Of a DNA stretch of 64,000 nucleotides, positions 21,310-34,275 are shown one piece after another. Position numbers and translations under genes: made by a program. The notes beneath the pieces are model-generated. The model had not been told where the DNA came from. It saw nothing but the letters and a program-made list of their open reading frames with translations, and searched no databases. The DNA comes from Fistularia commersonii (taxonomy: Eukaryota > Chordata > Actinopteri > Syngnathiformes > Fistulariidae). How positions within the stretch are numbered: the stretch's first letter is position 1; every line of letters starts with the position of its first letter. The stretch lies in the NCBI GenBank assembly GCA_037954325.1, contig JBBMNZ010000021.1, forward strand, positions 10,384,616-10,448,615, given 5' to 3'.

Positions 21310-21960
21310 TGTCTTCGTTTCTCTGTAGTTTTCACATCTGGAAGCGACAACTTCTCCCTTCAGCTTCTCCCTTCGGGGGTCACCACAGCGAATCGACCTT
21401 CACCATCAAAACCTATTCTCTGTATCCTCACAGCAACTGCCTTCATATCCTCTCTCACTGCATCCATAAATCTGGCAGCGAAAGCAAGTCTCACAATTTT
21501 TACGGACATTGCGGTTTTAAAAATTGTTTCATGATCCCTTGAGATATATATTACCTTTTTTATCTTTATTTTTTATTCTTATTTTGCGTTTTGTTAAATT
21601 AACCCAATAGACAGATATAGATGTTAAATGAAAAAAAAAGATTCTTGTCTTTTGTTCTGGGTTTTGTGAGCTCACTTAAAACTAACTAAAATTCTGAAAG
21701 AAGCATAATAAGCTGGGGAGTAAATTCCTAAAATGGACAAGTATCGGTCCATGGACAGATGTTCTTTCACTTGGAGTTATGGCCACATGTCCAGAAGCGA
21801 TAATCTGATGAATGAAGCTCCTTCAAGGGGCCTGCAAACCTCCGTTGTCCATTAAAAGATGTCTCCAAAGTGCCTATGTGAAACCAAGTAGACGTGTCTG
21901 TTCGCTATGACTTTAATGTAAGCAAGATAAAATGTCCCTTTCAGCTACAAACTAGAAACA
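21310..21960. other. Intergenic, nothing identifiable
   Basis: AT-rich DNA without coding signal lies between the ube2v promoter and the LINE fragment. Confidence 0.5.
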
Positions 21961-21969
21961 AAATTGTGA

Positions 21970-22585
21970 TGCAAATGAATTTAGTTGAGCGTCTCTAGTT
22001 AGTGCTGCTTCCCCTAAGCCATCGCACTGTAACACTCCCACGGACCCACACCTGCAAGGCTCATGGCGCTGTGTGAGTGAAGCAAGACTCTCTGATGATG
22101 GTGTCAGATAGGAGAATGCTGCACAAGGTGAAGGTCATCTTGGATATGTAGTCCAACCCACTCCATGACATGCTAGTCAGAAACAGGAGTTCTTTTGGCA
22201 CCAGATTGATTGCACCGCGATCCACCATGGAGCGCCAAAGGAAATCAGTCCTTGCTGTGGCCATCAAACTCCATAACCCCGCACTAAGTTTCAGGCACTC
22301 TGAGTCAGTCGGCTATAATTGGACTCATCATGCGCATGATTTCCTTCTGTACAATAACTTGTATCAAATACTAATAGTGCAATAAGCTAGAATTATTTTA
22401 CATATACTTGAAAATATATGTGTATACACTTTTATATACCTTTATTTTTATATTGAGTTTATTTTTGTTTCTTTTCCTATTGATGCTTGTAGTTTTTATT
22501 TGTACTCTGTGAGCAGTTGCCACTGCAACAAAGAGCAATTTCACCTTTAGGAATCAATAGCCATTCTGATTCTGATTCAGTTGGC
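21970..22585 (+). mobile_element. L2/Rex-like LINE 3' fragment with ATTCTG tail
   Basis: The plus-strand translation near 22165-22290 reads FGTRLIAPRSTMERQRKS followed by VLAVAIKLHN. It matches the C-terminal pattern of a common fish LINE ORF2, where a tyrosine/arginine-rich motif is followed by a 'VAIKLYNS' type block. The 3' UTR ends 'gagcaatttcacctttaggaatcaatag' and then 'attctgattctgattc', the usual short repeated tail. It is 5'-truncated. Confidence 0.7.
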
Positions 22586-23002
22586 AGAATGCATATTGAC
22601 TACTGGTAATGTTTCATATCCCTTTCCTTTCCCTCCTACATACACCTACACATACATAGCAATATACTTGGCCCAGAATGTACATTTCTTTTCAGTGGCA
22701 TGAGACAATGGATAGCGCAAATTTGCTATGCACCATCCACGTGTTATAAACAATTCATACTCATTCTGAGTTATTAGAAAAGTAAAGAGTTGTGTACAAC
22801 ACAATTACCAGAAATGTTTTACCTTTGGCTAATCCTTTAGTTGTTTTGAAAGCACTAAATTCTGGTGTTCTGGTGTAATCAGTTTTAAAACAGGTTGCTC
22901 TTCTGGGGAGAATCAAAAAGAGAATAATCGGCTTGAGGTCAATTTTTTCCCAATACTTTATTTTGTTATTACTTATTACTTTATTGCTTCTTACTTGTCT
23001 CA

Positions 23003-23170
23003 GAGGCACGGTGGTAAAGTGGTTAGCTCGCACTTCTGCCTCACAGCACAACCATGGTTCAATTCCTCTATATGTGACCTGCGAGCGCCCAGTGATAGCT
23101 GGGATAGATTCCAGAATCCCTGTGAAGCTAAGTGCAGGATAAGTGGAAGTCGATGGATGGATGGATGGAT
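23003..23170 (+). mobile_element. Full-length SINE-like repeat with tRNA-like head and GGAT tail
   Basis: The head carries TGGTAAAGTGGTTAG (A box) and GGTTCAATTCC (B box, about 23054-23064). The body follows with 'cagtgatagctgggatag' and 'gtgcaggataagtgg'. The tail is a GATG/GGAT repeat at 23151-23170. It is the best-preserved copy in this window of the family also seen at 4.9, 10.7, 11.6, 12.3, 13.2 and 40.6 kb. Confidence 0.7.
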
Positions 23171-24189
23171 TTTATCCTATTTGGCTCATAGAGGAACAGC
23201 AGCAACAAGTGCCTGTCTGCTCACATAAACCCCCTTCTGGTGCAGCACAGTACTGTATGCCTCACCTTGTCACTTCTCTGCAGTTTATTGTCCCATCAGC
23301 AAAATTAATTCTTACACGAACTTGCATCAAAGACATTACACAGGCTGAAGAAGGTCATAGTGTATATGATATATTTTTTCTACAACCATTATATTGCTGA
23401 CATGCTGAGAAACAGCAGTGCCATGCACACGAGTTTGTGCAGGACAGCACTGCAGAAGTGAGGCCTACAGCATCATGGGATGCTGCTCTTTTTGATCAAG
23501 AAATGCACAGATTCAGTGAGATGTATTTGAGAAAATGTTGAAAATGACTGGAATCATACAGTAAATACATTTTTAACAGATGTGTGGACAAATATTATTT
23601 ATTTCATGTCATCATTATTAGCTTTTTTTATCTGTTTTTCATGATGACAGGTGAGGCAGTGCTTCACCTGCCTCCCCTGACATCACCGCTTCTTCACTTT
23701 TATTTGCCTGTGTCTCTTGCTGTTTTCCAGTCCAACCCTTGCTATTTGTTTGTTTTAATCTTTCATTCTTCAGCCCTTTTCCCCTCCCTCTTCCATTCCA
23801 TGCCCCTTTAGTCAAGACAGATGGCCATCCTCTAGCATTTGGGTTAAATGGGAATTATAAATGAAAGTATTATTATTGTTGTAATGATAGTTGTTGTGTT
23901 GTATCTTAAAATCGTTAGGGAGGAGTTGTGTTGTGATTACAAATATAACAAAATGATGAAGTGAGATGTGTGTTATGCAGTAGCAGCAACAACAAACTGT
24001 TGTTCTGGATCAGAGTCAGAGGTAGCTGAAAGATTTTTTGAATCTTTAAAATTGTAAAAATCTTTAACATTCTAGTTACCTTTGCACTGAATTGTACACA
24101 AAACAACCTCTGCTGCTACTCTCTCATACCCTCAAATATCAGTCTGTATCTGCATGCACTTTATATGTCATACCTCAGAATTTAATGTT

Positions 24190-24350
24190 TACTGTTTAAT
24201 GTAACAATGCACTTTACTGCTAATTTGCACTCAATGATTATTTTGTTAATTTCATGTCACCATAGGATTGTGAAAAACATCTTCTCCATTCCTCTGTATG
24301 TCCAGTACATCCGGAGACATTGACAATAAAGCTGACTTTGAACTTTGATA
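24190..24350 (+). mobile_element. LINE 3' end (L2-like)
   Basis: 'gtccagtacatccggagacattgacaataaagctgactttgaactttga' has the form of the fish L2-type 3' terminus, in which 'gacaataaagctgactt' is followed by a short repeated tail. It is preceded by AT-rich 3' UTR-like DNA. No ORF2 sequence remains. Confidence 0.5.
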
Positions 24351-24359
24351 GTTTTTATC

Positions 24360-26850
24360 TGCAACTGAAAAAAGTATAATTTGGAAAAATGATGTCACTG
24401 AACACTGCGTATTTACATGTTATCTATATAAACACACCTTCACAGGCACAACAGGCAAAAATAAGGCGTTTGTAGTTATCTTACCGAGGCAATATTCAAA
24501 AGACCTATTTACAGTGGGAGGTCAGACAAATGCACATTTCTTCCAAGAGAAGTGTAATTGGGTAGGAAATAATCCCTTTTTTTTCTTGACAGATCATATA
24601 TCAAAATTAATTTCCTTTGGTTTACGATCTTAAACATAAAACCAACAGTTGAATTCAAATTTGGCCCAGAACACCCACAGCTACAAATACTTGGATGGAT
24701 GTAATGACAGAAACAAACAGATTTACAATTTTAAACTTGATTGAAAGCAGCAGCAGTAAGCTGTTTTGATATTCTCTCTAAATTCTGACTTTACGTGGGA
24801 TTAATTACACGCGTAAAGGTGATATATTTTCGCTCCACTCGTAGATTTTACAGGTCCTCCATTGTGGGAGAAGCTGACTGCCTACAATATTGAATTTCCA
24901 TCACTAGAGGACGCACCATGGCCTAACGTGCCAAGCAAAGTGCGTAAATTTACCACCTAAGCTCCTGAGGTCTTAAATTTCTGAGTAGATTACTGAAATA
25001 TAAGAATTTTGAAAAATTAGATACAAATAACTTCTTGCTTTTCTGTTTTAAAAAGTTGATTCAGATAAAAAGAATAAATTGAACTTTTGATAAACAGACA
25101 AACACCATGGGACCCCGCCACCCCTCCCGAATACACAGTGTGTGGATTTGTGTGTGCACTGGAAGGCATGCGTGTGTCGTGGGGGATGAATGGCACACTG
25201 TGCGGCGGACAGACCCGCTCATTCACAGCTGCACTTCTACGGCTCGTTTTCACTGCGTCTGCGCCACGAACACGCGCATATCCGCAGTGTGACGCTGACG
25301 CGCCGGCCTCAGACCCTGTCCAGAAACTCACCGTCAAATCCCACGAAAGCGGGTCTGAGCTTCATTCATTCATTTACTTACTTAACCATCTATTTATAAG
25401 ACCAACTCGAAACGTGTATTCTCGACTTTCAACTGCAGATATCAAATTTATTTCATGACCATTTTTTTTCAAATGAAAACGCATGTCCCCTCATCTGAGG
25501 TATTCATAGCTCCTCGAGAGGAACTCCCGCTGCGCCATATACTACATTTTAAAATCAAATCAAATTAAAGCCTCCAATCAAATAAGTTCCAAAAATATAC
25601 AGACCGAAGGTTCTTCCAAAGTTTAAGAACGGTTCCTACTGATTTTTTAAATTCCGTTTCTTGCCCTTCGTTTCCCAGCCTTTCATTTGCTTTTCATTCA
25701 TATATATATAGATAATACTATTTGATACCGAAATTGGGAAATTATAAGGGCATCAGCAGTAGCACGACATACAGAACAAAAGGCAGAGCACAATGACTAT
25801 ACTGTATGAGTAAAAATAGAAGTTACTTGAAGAAAACACTGTACATAACAGAAAAGAAATATACAATGTTGCTGATAATTAAACTTCATATATAATATGA
25901 TAGGAAGGGGAAAGACCTTCCTCTAATGTGTATACAACAAATGGATAAGTACTGACTAAACTGTAATGTGCAAAATAAACTGGAAGGTGCAGATGATCAG
26001 TTGGATCAGGACAGTGACCTGTAGACAACAATGACATACAATCAGCACTCATAAATTCTATAAAAACATACAGTACTCAGATGATCGGTATTTTGGATCA
26101 AAATAATAAAAATCCCACAAACCCGGATCATATAGCATTCTCTTAAAAAGATTAAGTGGGTAATTAGAACAATCACCCTTGTTCTGATTTCACTTAAAAA
26201 ATATATTCTATGTTGTTCACCACAGCAAATTCCTTGAATTAGGAAACTACCTGTCGATTAAAGAATTTCTGATTTTTGACTCTGAGAACAAGACTTTAGG
26301 GTTCAGCCCCCGTACCAGTATAATTCTGTTACATTTTTTTTTATGTACATTGTGTCAAAATGCTCCAAGTTTAATTCTGATGTCCCTCCCTCCCCCGCTA
26401 CAAAGCCTGGTCTCAGATTTTCACTGTTGCCTTTTCCAATGGCATAAATAAATTAAAAAAAAAGGGTTTCTCATCAGCTTCAGAACTTTACTTGTTCTGT
26501 GCTGAGGGACACAAGGCAATGGCAATGTGTCGAACAGTTTCACTGTCATAAATTATTGAGACAAAAGCCTTATTTTCAAAGAGACATAAATAAGATAGTT
26601 GCAACACACTCCGTCCTTGAGAAACGTGAACATCAACACAACACGTTGTTAAGTGTCAGAAAAGCTTGCTCATTTGTCTACATGTTTACCAGCAGGAGGC
26701 GCAGTTTCCCCATTGTTTTACTGCCATCTCCTGATGGCTTTAGGTGCTGATGGTAAATGTTGGTTTCTTCAGCTACAGTGGATGTTCAGCGTGCTGGGAG
26801 GCTTATTACATGACAACGAAATGAGTCATAACGTTGAGACCCGCAGGAGC
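24360..26850. other. Intergenic, no supported gene
   Basis: A CpG-richer patch at about 25100-25340 carries overlapping open frames on both strands, but without recognisable protein, splice logic or codon bias. The remainder is AT-rich apart from the LINE tail at 25.7 kb. Confidence 0.4.
25690..25810 (-). mobile_element. LINE 3' tail, minus strand
   Basis: 'gataccgaaattgggaaattataagggcatcagcagtagcacgacatacagaac' parallels the segment at 4770-4835 and represents the same LINE 3' end in minus orientation, with a short AT tail. Confidence 0.4.
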
Positions 26851-26857
26851 TTTTCAC

Positions 26858-26911
26858 CTCCTCGAAACTTGTCTCGATGATGACTGATGGACTGCGATAT
26901 CGGGGTTGGGT
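26858..26911 (-). CDS. Candidate second exon of a divergent minus-strand gene
   Basis: The minus strand shows a good acceptor (tttttccttcttggtaattttacctgcag) followed by 54 bp and a donor GGAG|gtgaaa. If joined to the ATG exon at 27620-27611 it stays open and reads MVSNPTPISQS, then ISHHRDKFRG. I do not recognise this peptide and could not find a following exon. The segment might be a chance splice pair, or the opposite strand might carry a donor here (TGCAG|gtaaaa). Confidence 0.3.
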
Positions 26912-27610
26912 CTGCAGGTAAAATTACCAAGAAGGAAAAATCAGACAAAAAGTTTCCAGTAACTGTCCAGGACGTTTCAAACAGAACATAATATAAGTCT
27001 TATCTATTTTTTTCAGATATCAGATCAGTTATTTAATATTTCATTCATCGCATTGGCTTGATACACAGAAACGCAATCCCACCTATGATCGATTAAGTTA
27101 GAAGCGTGAATCTATCATATCATCATCATCGATTGACGTATATGTTTATTTCTTTAAAGTCAAAATGACAAGTGGTATCAAGTGGTAAGAAAGTTACTGA
27201 TAAGAACGCGAGGGCGGAACCGGTCGTCTCCTCGCGTACGTTACATGTACATGCCAAACTGGGCGCTAGCTGTGTTTAACGAGGAACACGTAAAGGCAGC
27301 ACAATATCATACAGCGCCGGCCGAGCGAGAGCGGTAGCCTTAGTTTGCACTGCAAACCATTGTGACCCCACTCACCGGCTACATGTGAGGAGTGGAACCG
27401 GGATGAGCAGGAACCCCGAACCGAACATGCCTTCCTAACCGCACCTGATTCGGCTACATTTTTTTTAATTCGCCTACCTCCCGGTGTGTTAACTGGCGAA
27501 AGTTTTAGCTGCTGACTGGAAAATCTGCAAGTCCAGACTGGCCGACAGTGGAATTTGTGATCTCGTAATCTCGAGGAATAACATTTTTCCCGCTCCGGTA
27601 GCGCACTCAC

Positions 27611-27620
27611 TGGATACCAT
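27611..27620 (-). CDS. Candidate start exon of a divergent minus-strand gene
   Basis: The minus strand reads ttcaaagATGGTATCCA|gtgagt. The ATG has A at -3 and G at +4, and a perfect consensus splice donor follows after 10 coding bases. It lies in a CpG island, head to head with the plus-strand first exon. The encoded start would be M-V-S. No family can be assigned. Confidence 0.35.
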
Positions 27621-27713
27621 CTTTGAAGGCGACGGAAAGTAGTTCGCCCGCCTCGCGGCGAGTAAGGACTTACCAGGAGGGAGCAGCGAGGGACGGCCGT
27701 ACTTTTGGCAAAG
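27620..27713 (+). other. Probable non-coding first exon of the long plus-strand gene
   Basis: The CpG-rich segment ends in a near-perfect donor, GGCAAAG|gtgagcg. No ATG occurs between about 27620 and the donor, so translation must start in a later exon. The 5' end is not determinable by eye. Confidence 0.4.
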
Positions 27714-29375
27714 GTGAGCGGCAGCCCCGGCTCGGGAGTTCCAGCTTGTGTTTCATCGAACGGGAGGAAATCCTCGGGAGAGCCGGGCTCCTACTTGTTT
27801 AGCACTCCGTTCTCCGTGCACACCTGCGCGACAACGGTCTAATTAACCCCCGAGCATTAGCCACGTTAGCGAACCCCAACTTAGCAAGCTAACTTTTCCA
27901 CGTTCACACACACACACTCACCCCCCGCAGAATAACATTAAAACCACTTAAACTCGGTAAGTGGGCTACTGTCAGAATGGCAAGCCCCCACGTCCCCCCC
28001 GAGACACACACACTATCTCGGTATTTACATGTCAATTCCACCCCCGGACTCGGTTAATGAAAAAAATTGTAACCAGGGGTGATTAGCATCGACCCGTTCG
28101 GAAGGTGCGAACAAGATCTGTGGCAGGAAATGATCCGGTGATGGCTCTCACAGGGCGGGGATCTCTAACGTTCACGGTCGGGGATCCCAAAAGGTGCCAG
28201 GGACTTGGAAACTCCTCTGTATGAGATAAGATAACTTTTGCAAAGTGTTTTGAAGTGGTTTCATGCAAATGTGTATCTTTTTCGAATTTAAAGTATCACT
28301 TTTTTGCATGTTGAGATAATCAATCTGAAGTTGCGTGTGTTTTCATGTATTTTTTTAATTTTTTTTGCTTAGTTGAAAAAAAAAACAACAACGAGCGAAT
28401 CAGCATAAATGATTGGTGGGTTGAGGTGTTTACAGTGTATTTGGAAATTGTAGTATTTATTTTCAGTTGTACTCTTTCTTATTTGTTTGCTTGCGAAGGA
28501 CAGTAACACTCCCCTCTTCCCCCACACACAGTATTGTGTCACTGTAATCTCTTGTGTTTCTTCATAGGCAAATTTACCTTTTTACAGGGGATGTTAGCAG
28601 TTTATTAAGATTGAACCTGGCGGTCTAATTCATGAGGAAGATTAAAACCCTTGGACAAATGTGCTTGATCATTTTTTTTTATGATCTGTCCGTGTGAGAA
28701 GGTTCGGAAGGAATGTGGGGGGTTGTTGAACATGGTGGGATGCTTTTGTAAAACAAAAGGTGCTACATCAAGGTCTTGGTTGCCATGTAAATTCAGTCAG
28801 TATCATGGAGCGTGTTTCGTGACTGGTTGCAGTGTGAAAGCTGAATTTGGGCTGGTGTCGGATGATTTGCCATCTGTTCCTGTTGCCTGCTATGGGAATT
28901 GCGGATTAGGATAAGACAGGAAATGATGGTGATGATGACTGGTCATTTATCTGTTTGTGGCATTGGGTAACCAATGTGCCTGATTGGTCTTGATTGTTTA
29001 AGCATTTATAAATACTTTAATAACATGAATACGTCTATCCTAGAAATAAATCTGCCAAGGTATGGAAATCAAATGCAGAACATGAAAGACTTTGATAGTC
29101 TCCAGGATAATACAACATTTAGTTTCACTTTTCCAGAAGCATTTATAAACAAGGGAAAATACTACTTGGGATCCAGTATCACATATTTAACCTCTAAAAT
29201 ACACAATGGAAATAATTGACCATTTGAGAAAAAAAAGTTCCCTATTTTTCTGATACCAGAAGTTTATCTTACCTAATGTCTTGCTGATTTTTGAGACAAA
29301 ATTCTTATCTGCTGTTTTCTGCTGCTATTTCTCACTATTTCTCACTGAAATTTGATTCTTTTTTTTTTTTACCAG

Positions 29376-29516
29376 ACATTGATCCCTTTATGGTTGCATC
29401 AAGTATCATACAAGTGGCAGGAAAAAAAGTCCTGCAGTTTAAAATAAAAAGTGACTCAGATATATCAGAAAATACTGAACCTAATGTTAAAGAAATAAAA
29501 CTTGGGGGAAAAAACG
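29376..29516 (+). CDS. Candidate early coding exon of the unrecognised gene
   Basis: A strong acceptor tract (attctttttttttttaccag) precedes 141 bp open in one frame, containing FMVASSIIQVAGKK and KSDSDISENTEP. It ends AACG|gtaaaa. It enters and leaves in phase 1, which is what the exon at 48017 requires. An internal ATG at 29390-29392 could even be the start. Codon content is AT-rich and no family is recognised, so this may be chance. Confidence 0.22.
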
Positions 29517-32500
29517 GTAAAATCTTCCATTGTACTGGCCCGGTTTTATCCAAGTGTAGGGTCGTGTGATAAAAGATGCCCTATTGAGCACATTTTTTTT
29601 TTAGAGGAAAAGTGTATAGCTTGAGCTCTGGTATTACACTTTCTCACTTGGAAAATGAAATGGCTAGTTTTGTGTTAACCGTGCCTTAAAGGCTGTCTGT
29701 GACCCCACGTCAGTCCAGTTACAAATAACGCGTTTTCCACCTTTTCATTGCCCTTGAAAGCAGCAACACTTTGTTAAAATGATACTGAGAGGGTCACACC
29801 AGGAGCTAGGGCTGTGCTGAGCTGAAGGATGACCTTAAACCCAGTGGATAAATGTGCTCATTATTGTGAGCACATATAAACTTTTTAAAGGCTTGACCTT
29901 TTGTGGCCTGAAATGGTAAAAAAAATAAATTGCTAGGATGACAGTCCAGTGGACTATAGCTTTCAATGGCTTGTTGCTTTGATAAACATTATTTAAATTA
30001 GAATAAAAATTGTAAAATGAGTATCATGTCAACAACCCTGTAACTTTTGTATTGTGGTTTTGGGGTGCAGATTGGTTCCAGTTCCATGTTCATATGTAGA
30101 ACATCAAGACTATTTTCATTTTCCATCTACTTAATACTTTTGCCAAATTTTACTTATTTTTCAGTCACTTTGTTGAAATCAGAAATTGCCTTGGTAGGTT
30201 TCAAAACATTTCTCAATCAATTTCTTGAAATTACGTTTAATTTTTTTATTTCACAATTGATTTCAGTCAACTGAAAGTGCAGACGAATGTCCTTTTGTGA
30301 GTGTCTACCTCCTCTTCCACTTGCGGTGTCCTGGTCAATAGAGTAATACTATAATCGAGCGTAATGGTTCATAGTGTCAGCCTCTTCCAGCTCTACACAT
30401 GTCAGCAGATGTGTTAAATTGCTACTCTAATAAACATTACTGTCACAGCCAAGGTGCCAAAGGTCAAGAGGAGAAGGAGGTGGGCCTGTGTGTTGACTGC
30501 TGTTGTTTGCAATGTTGTGCAGCTTGCATGGCTGATTGGGGGACACTCATGGTGTCTGGACCTTCACCATCTCACACACAATTAACCCTCAGTAGAACCA
30601 TGTTAGCTGTATTCCTTGACAAAGTGGAACTAGCAGATCTGGTAGCTCCGTGTATTTTGACTCAACCATAGTGTTTTGCTTTCAGTGGGAAGCTATTTGT
30701 AAAGCACTTCCTTTATGTTCATTTTCTATCTAAAAGTTTTTCAATGTGGTTCCCAAACTCCCCCCTCCAGAGGCAACTGATGAGTGCATTTACAGTGTTA
30801 TGTTGCCAATCTGACTTAAACAACAAAAACAGGAAGACTGTTTTCAAATTGTGATGCAACTCGCTGAGGATCAAATGCTGAACAGTATTTATCCAACTCT
30901 TTTTTCTGAAACATTTTAAATTGGATTAAAATGTTTTGGATCAGTTACTCTGCTTGAAAACCAGTCTTTCAGACAAGGGCCATGCAGCCCTTTCTGTATT
31001 AGTAAGCAAGAACGTTTAATTTTCCTGAACTGAGATTTTATGCTGTTGAATCCTTAATACAAGACTCTTAAAACACCATTACTCCAGTGTCAAACATAAA
31101 ATTTGTTGTTTTAATTTAAAACTTGCACCTGCCACAATTTTGACCTCCCATGCTAAACTTGATTTGTGAACTCACAGGGTCTTGTTATGTTCTGGTGACA
31201 ACACACTTGAGTAACAAATGATACAGCTGTCCTTTCAGTGATGAGTGTCTCTTCCACCACTTTTTACAAGTGCAGACCTCCTGAGATGGAACAGTTGCTT
31301 CATGTTCCAGTTGCAGGATCATTTGTTGCAGGAAGAAGTATTCTGATCATTATTAAAGTCATCATCTCTTCAATGGAATTTTGGTTTAACTAATTTTTTT
31401 TCTTCTTTTTTTAAGATAGAAGTTGAAAACTGCATATTGCATGATTACCAGTATATGAATTTCATACCAGTAAAACTATTTAATTACTTTAGGAATGTTT
31501 GGGGTTAAGTACAGTTCCTGGTTAGTTTAAACGCATTTTATGCTTTCAGGTTAACTATCAATGATCTATTGTAGTTAATGCATCTCAGATACAGTACATA
31601 TTGTTATGCCTATTCTTATTTTCAATTCCCCGTTGAAATCGTCACAATGCATGAAAAACCAAAAAAAAACTAATATAAATAAACAAATATTAAAAAATTA
31701 TATTTATGGAAGTTAATTTGAAGGCACGTAATGATGAAGGTACAGTTCGCACAGATGTATTTGGTTTGACCTTTGTAATGATCTCTTTGACACTTTAAAC
31801 TTTCAGAACAGATGGTAATTTTTATGAATTTCAAAGAGGGAAAGAATGACACAAGAGCCATTTTTCATTTCTATCAACTTACCCTAATCTGTTGCTTCTC
31901 CTATTGAATATCACCAGTGTCGTTGTATAAATACAAATTCCGTTGATGACATTGCTCTAATCACTTCACCGTCAAAACGAAAACAAGTCTAATCATGAAG
32001 CGCTGTGATAAATCAACTGACACTGTTTATGCAAATAGTCAACATTTCCAACCTAATCGTTCTGTTAAAGACTGTTAGGACTAAGAAGGCTGGACTCTCT
32101 CCCTTTTTTACTTAAAAAAAATTTAAACATTTGTTCAGTGTAGTAAGGGAATATTTTTAACAGCTATCATTAAATCTGTCAACAGAACCCTTTGAACAAG
32201 TTCCACCCATTGTGAGGCGACATGGTGCTGGACTGAAATAAAACAGAAACCCACAGTAACATCAGCACCCCCCCCCCACGCCACCCCATCCTCAGAGGAC
32301 CAAAATACCACTTATTAGGAGAGGCATCCTTGGTTGAACACATGAAGGACTGGCTAGTCCTGCAGGGGTCCCGCTGCCCACCAATCTCATGGCCAGATTA
32401 AATAGTCAATTTGATTATGCCAGCCATCATTAAAGCTGTAACACCATCAGAGTGGGCTGCTTGTTAAATGGGGCTTTGAGCCAGCAGATGCCCCAAGATT

Positions 32501-32544
32501 ACCCACAATATGCTGCTGGTGCAATACTGATCTTAGCCCCCCCC

Positions 32545-32545
<1 letters not shown>

Positions 32546-32626
<81 letters not shown>
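32546..32626. repeat. (CA)n microsatellite, about 40 units
   Basis: Perfect CA array preceded by a C-run. Confidence 0.95.
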
Positions 32627-32631
<5 letters not shown>

Positions 32632-34235
32632 CCTCTACATTATCAGACATCACAGGATACCCAATATGACATGGTCAGTGGGGGTGTCGGAACAATTTCA
32701 ACCAATTATCAAGTTTCTTTTATTTTCCGCTACTTTCCTTTTACTTTCCTTTTAATTGCTTACAAATGTTGAATTTTCTTGTAGATCCATCTTTTTAATT
32801 GTGCAATCTTTTGGGTGGATGGGGAATTTCATGAAAATCTAGGTTTGTTTCTTGCCTTTTTTCAGTAAATTAGTAACTTAGTATGAGCAATCGTGTTAGG
32901 AAAAAATTAAGCTGAAAGGTGGTTGAAAAATTTTTTTCAATCATTACCAGAAATTTCCCTGGGCTGCAGCAATACGGACTATGTTCTGGTTTCCCATCTG
33001 CATTTTGCTGGCAGGCAGCAGTGTGACTGGAGATCAAGCTGGGCAGCTCTGTCTTCAGGCATCTATAATTTGAATCAGCGAGTCTTTTTTAAGTGTCTGA
33101 GGCTTTCCTTTGATACAAGAGCAGGGACTGGAACCCTCTGTGGATTTGATTAGACATGATTCACATGTTAATGTATACACAAAGGCAAACGGGGCTGTCA
33201 ATTGTGAAGCCCTGTTGAGAACTCTTAGAAGCTGCAAGTGGACTTCTTTGTACAAGTGTGAATTATTCACTGTTAAAGGTGCGTTGCTTTGCTTGATTTT
33301 GTGTGTGTGTGTCCTCATTAATGTGCTGGCTTACATAAACACAGTGTGAATTATCTACTTTGCAGGAAGTAGATGGAAGTCGTTACTGTTGTGGTGCATG
33401 TGAGGACATGTCTGCCATGTCTGCAGAAAATAAAATGATATGAATATGAAATCATGTCTCAACACAAATAACTCCATGATCATTAAAGACTTTTTATAAA
33501 AGTCCCCGTAGGTATCTAGTGCAATGAAAATGATTAGATGTTTTTAAAGACCTCCTTCACTAGTGATACTAATCAGGGCTTGAAAAAGCTACAACATGAC
33601 ATGCGATTGTTATTTGGTGCAGTGAACAGTGAAAAATAAATTCTCTTCCAATGGCTTAGAATCTATCAAAAAATGATGACGTGATATAACAATGAACTTG
33701 ACCCAAAACTTTTCACAGAATTTGCTTGAAAATACCGTATATTTTGATATTGTTGGACTGGAGATTTAAAATCCCTGAAAATTCAGAAGACCTTGACCAT
33801 TGTTTCTGATTTAATTTCTGACATCAAGTATGTCAAACTTTGTTTCATTTATGAACAAAGTTTTGTAAAAAAAAAAAATAAAAGAAAAGAAATAAACTAC
33901 TGTATTGGTCCTTTTCTTTTGAATAAATCCTGGCTGTCTAATGATTTTGCTGCACTTGTTCCTCAAACCTGTCTTGCTCCGCATATAATGCAATTTAATA
34001 CTTCTTCAGGGAGGTGAACAATGAAGACTTTGGCCTCATTCTATTTTTGATGTTTTCACACCCATGAAGGTGCTGATGGCCAATCCACATTTGTAACATT
34101 CAAAGTTTGAATAATGTTGATCCAATGTATTTTTGTATCATCTCTATTTTTTAGACTCCCTAAAATCTATCTAAGCTGAGAATAATTGTTTTCAGCATTT
34201 AAACATTTTTTCTTATCTGAAGTTGTAGTGTGTAC

Positions 34236-34237
34236 AT

Positions 34238-34273
<36 letters not shown>

Positions 34274-34275
34274 CA
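34236..34275. repeat. (CA)n microsatellite
   Basis: CA array with one CG interruption, running into a TA-rich stretch. Confidence 0.9.

Larger units (their letters stand above)
20860..21310. promoter_or_regulatory. CpG-rich promoter region of ube2v
   Basis: CpG dinucleotides are frequent compared with the AT-rich flanks, and the region covers the start exon, the CRE and part of intron 1. This suits a broadly expressed, TATA-less gene. Confidence 0.55.
27180..28060. promoter_or_regulatory. CpG island, probable divergent promoter
   Basis: GC- and CpG-rich sequence in an otherwise AT-rich area, with no TATA box. A plus-strand non-coding first exon appears to end at 27713 (gcaaag|gtgagc), and a minus-strand start exon with donor lies at 27620-27611. 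This is the evident start site of the long plus-strand gene to the right. Confidence 0.65.

Noticed and set aside
25017..25458. Overlapping open frames on both strands in a CpG-richer patch
   Set aside because: No codon bias, domain or splice structure; neither strand is preferred.
28681..28914. 77-codon open frame MICPCEKVRKECGG...
   Set aside because: Cysteine-rich by chance; no acceptor or donor at useful positions and no family resemblance.
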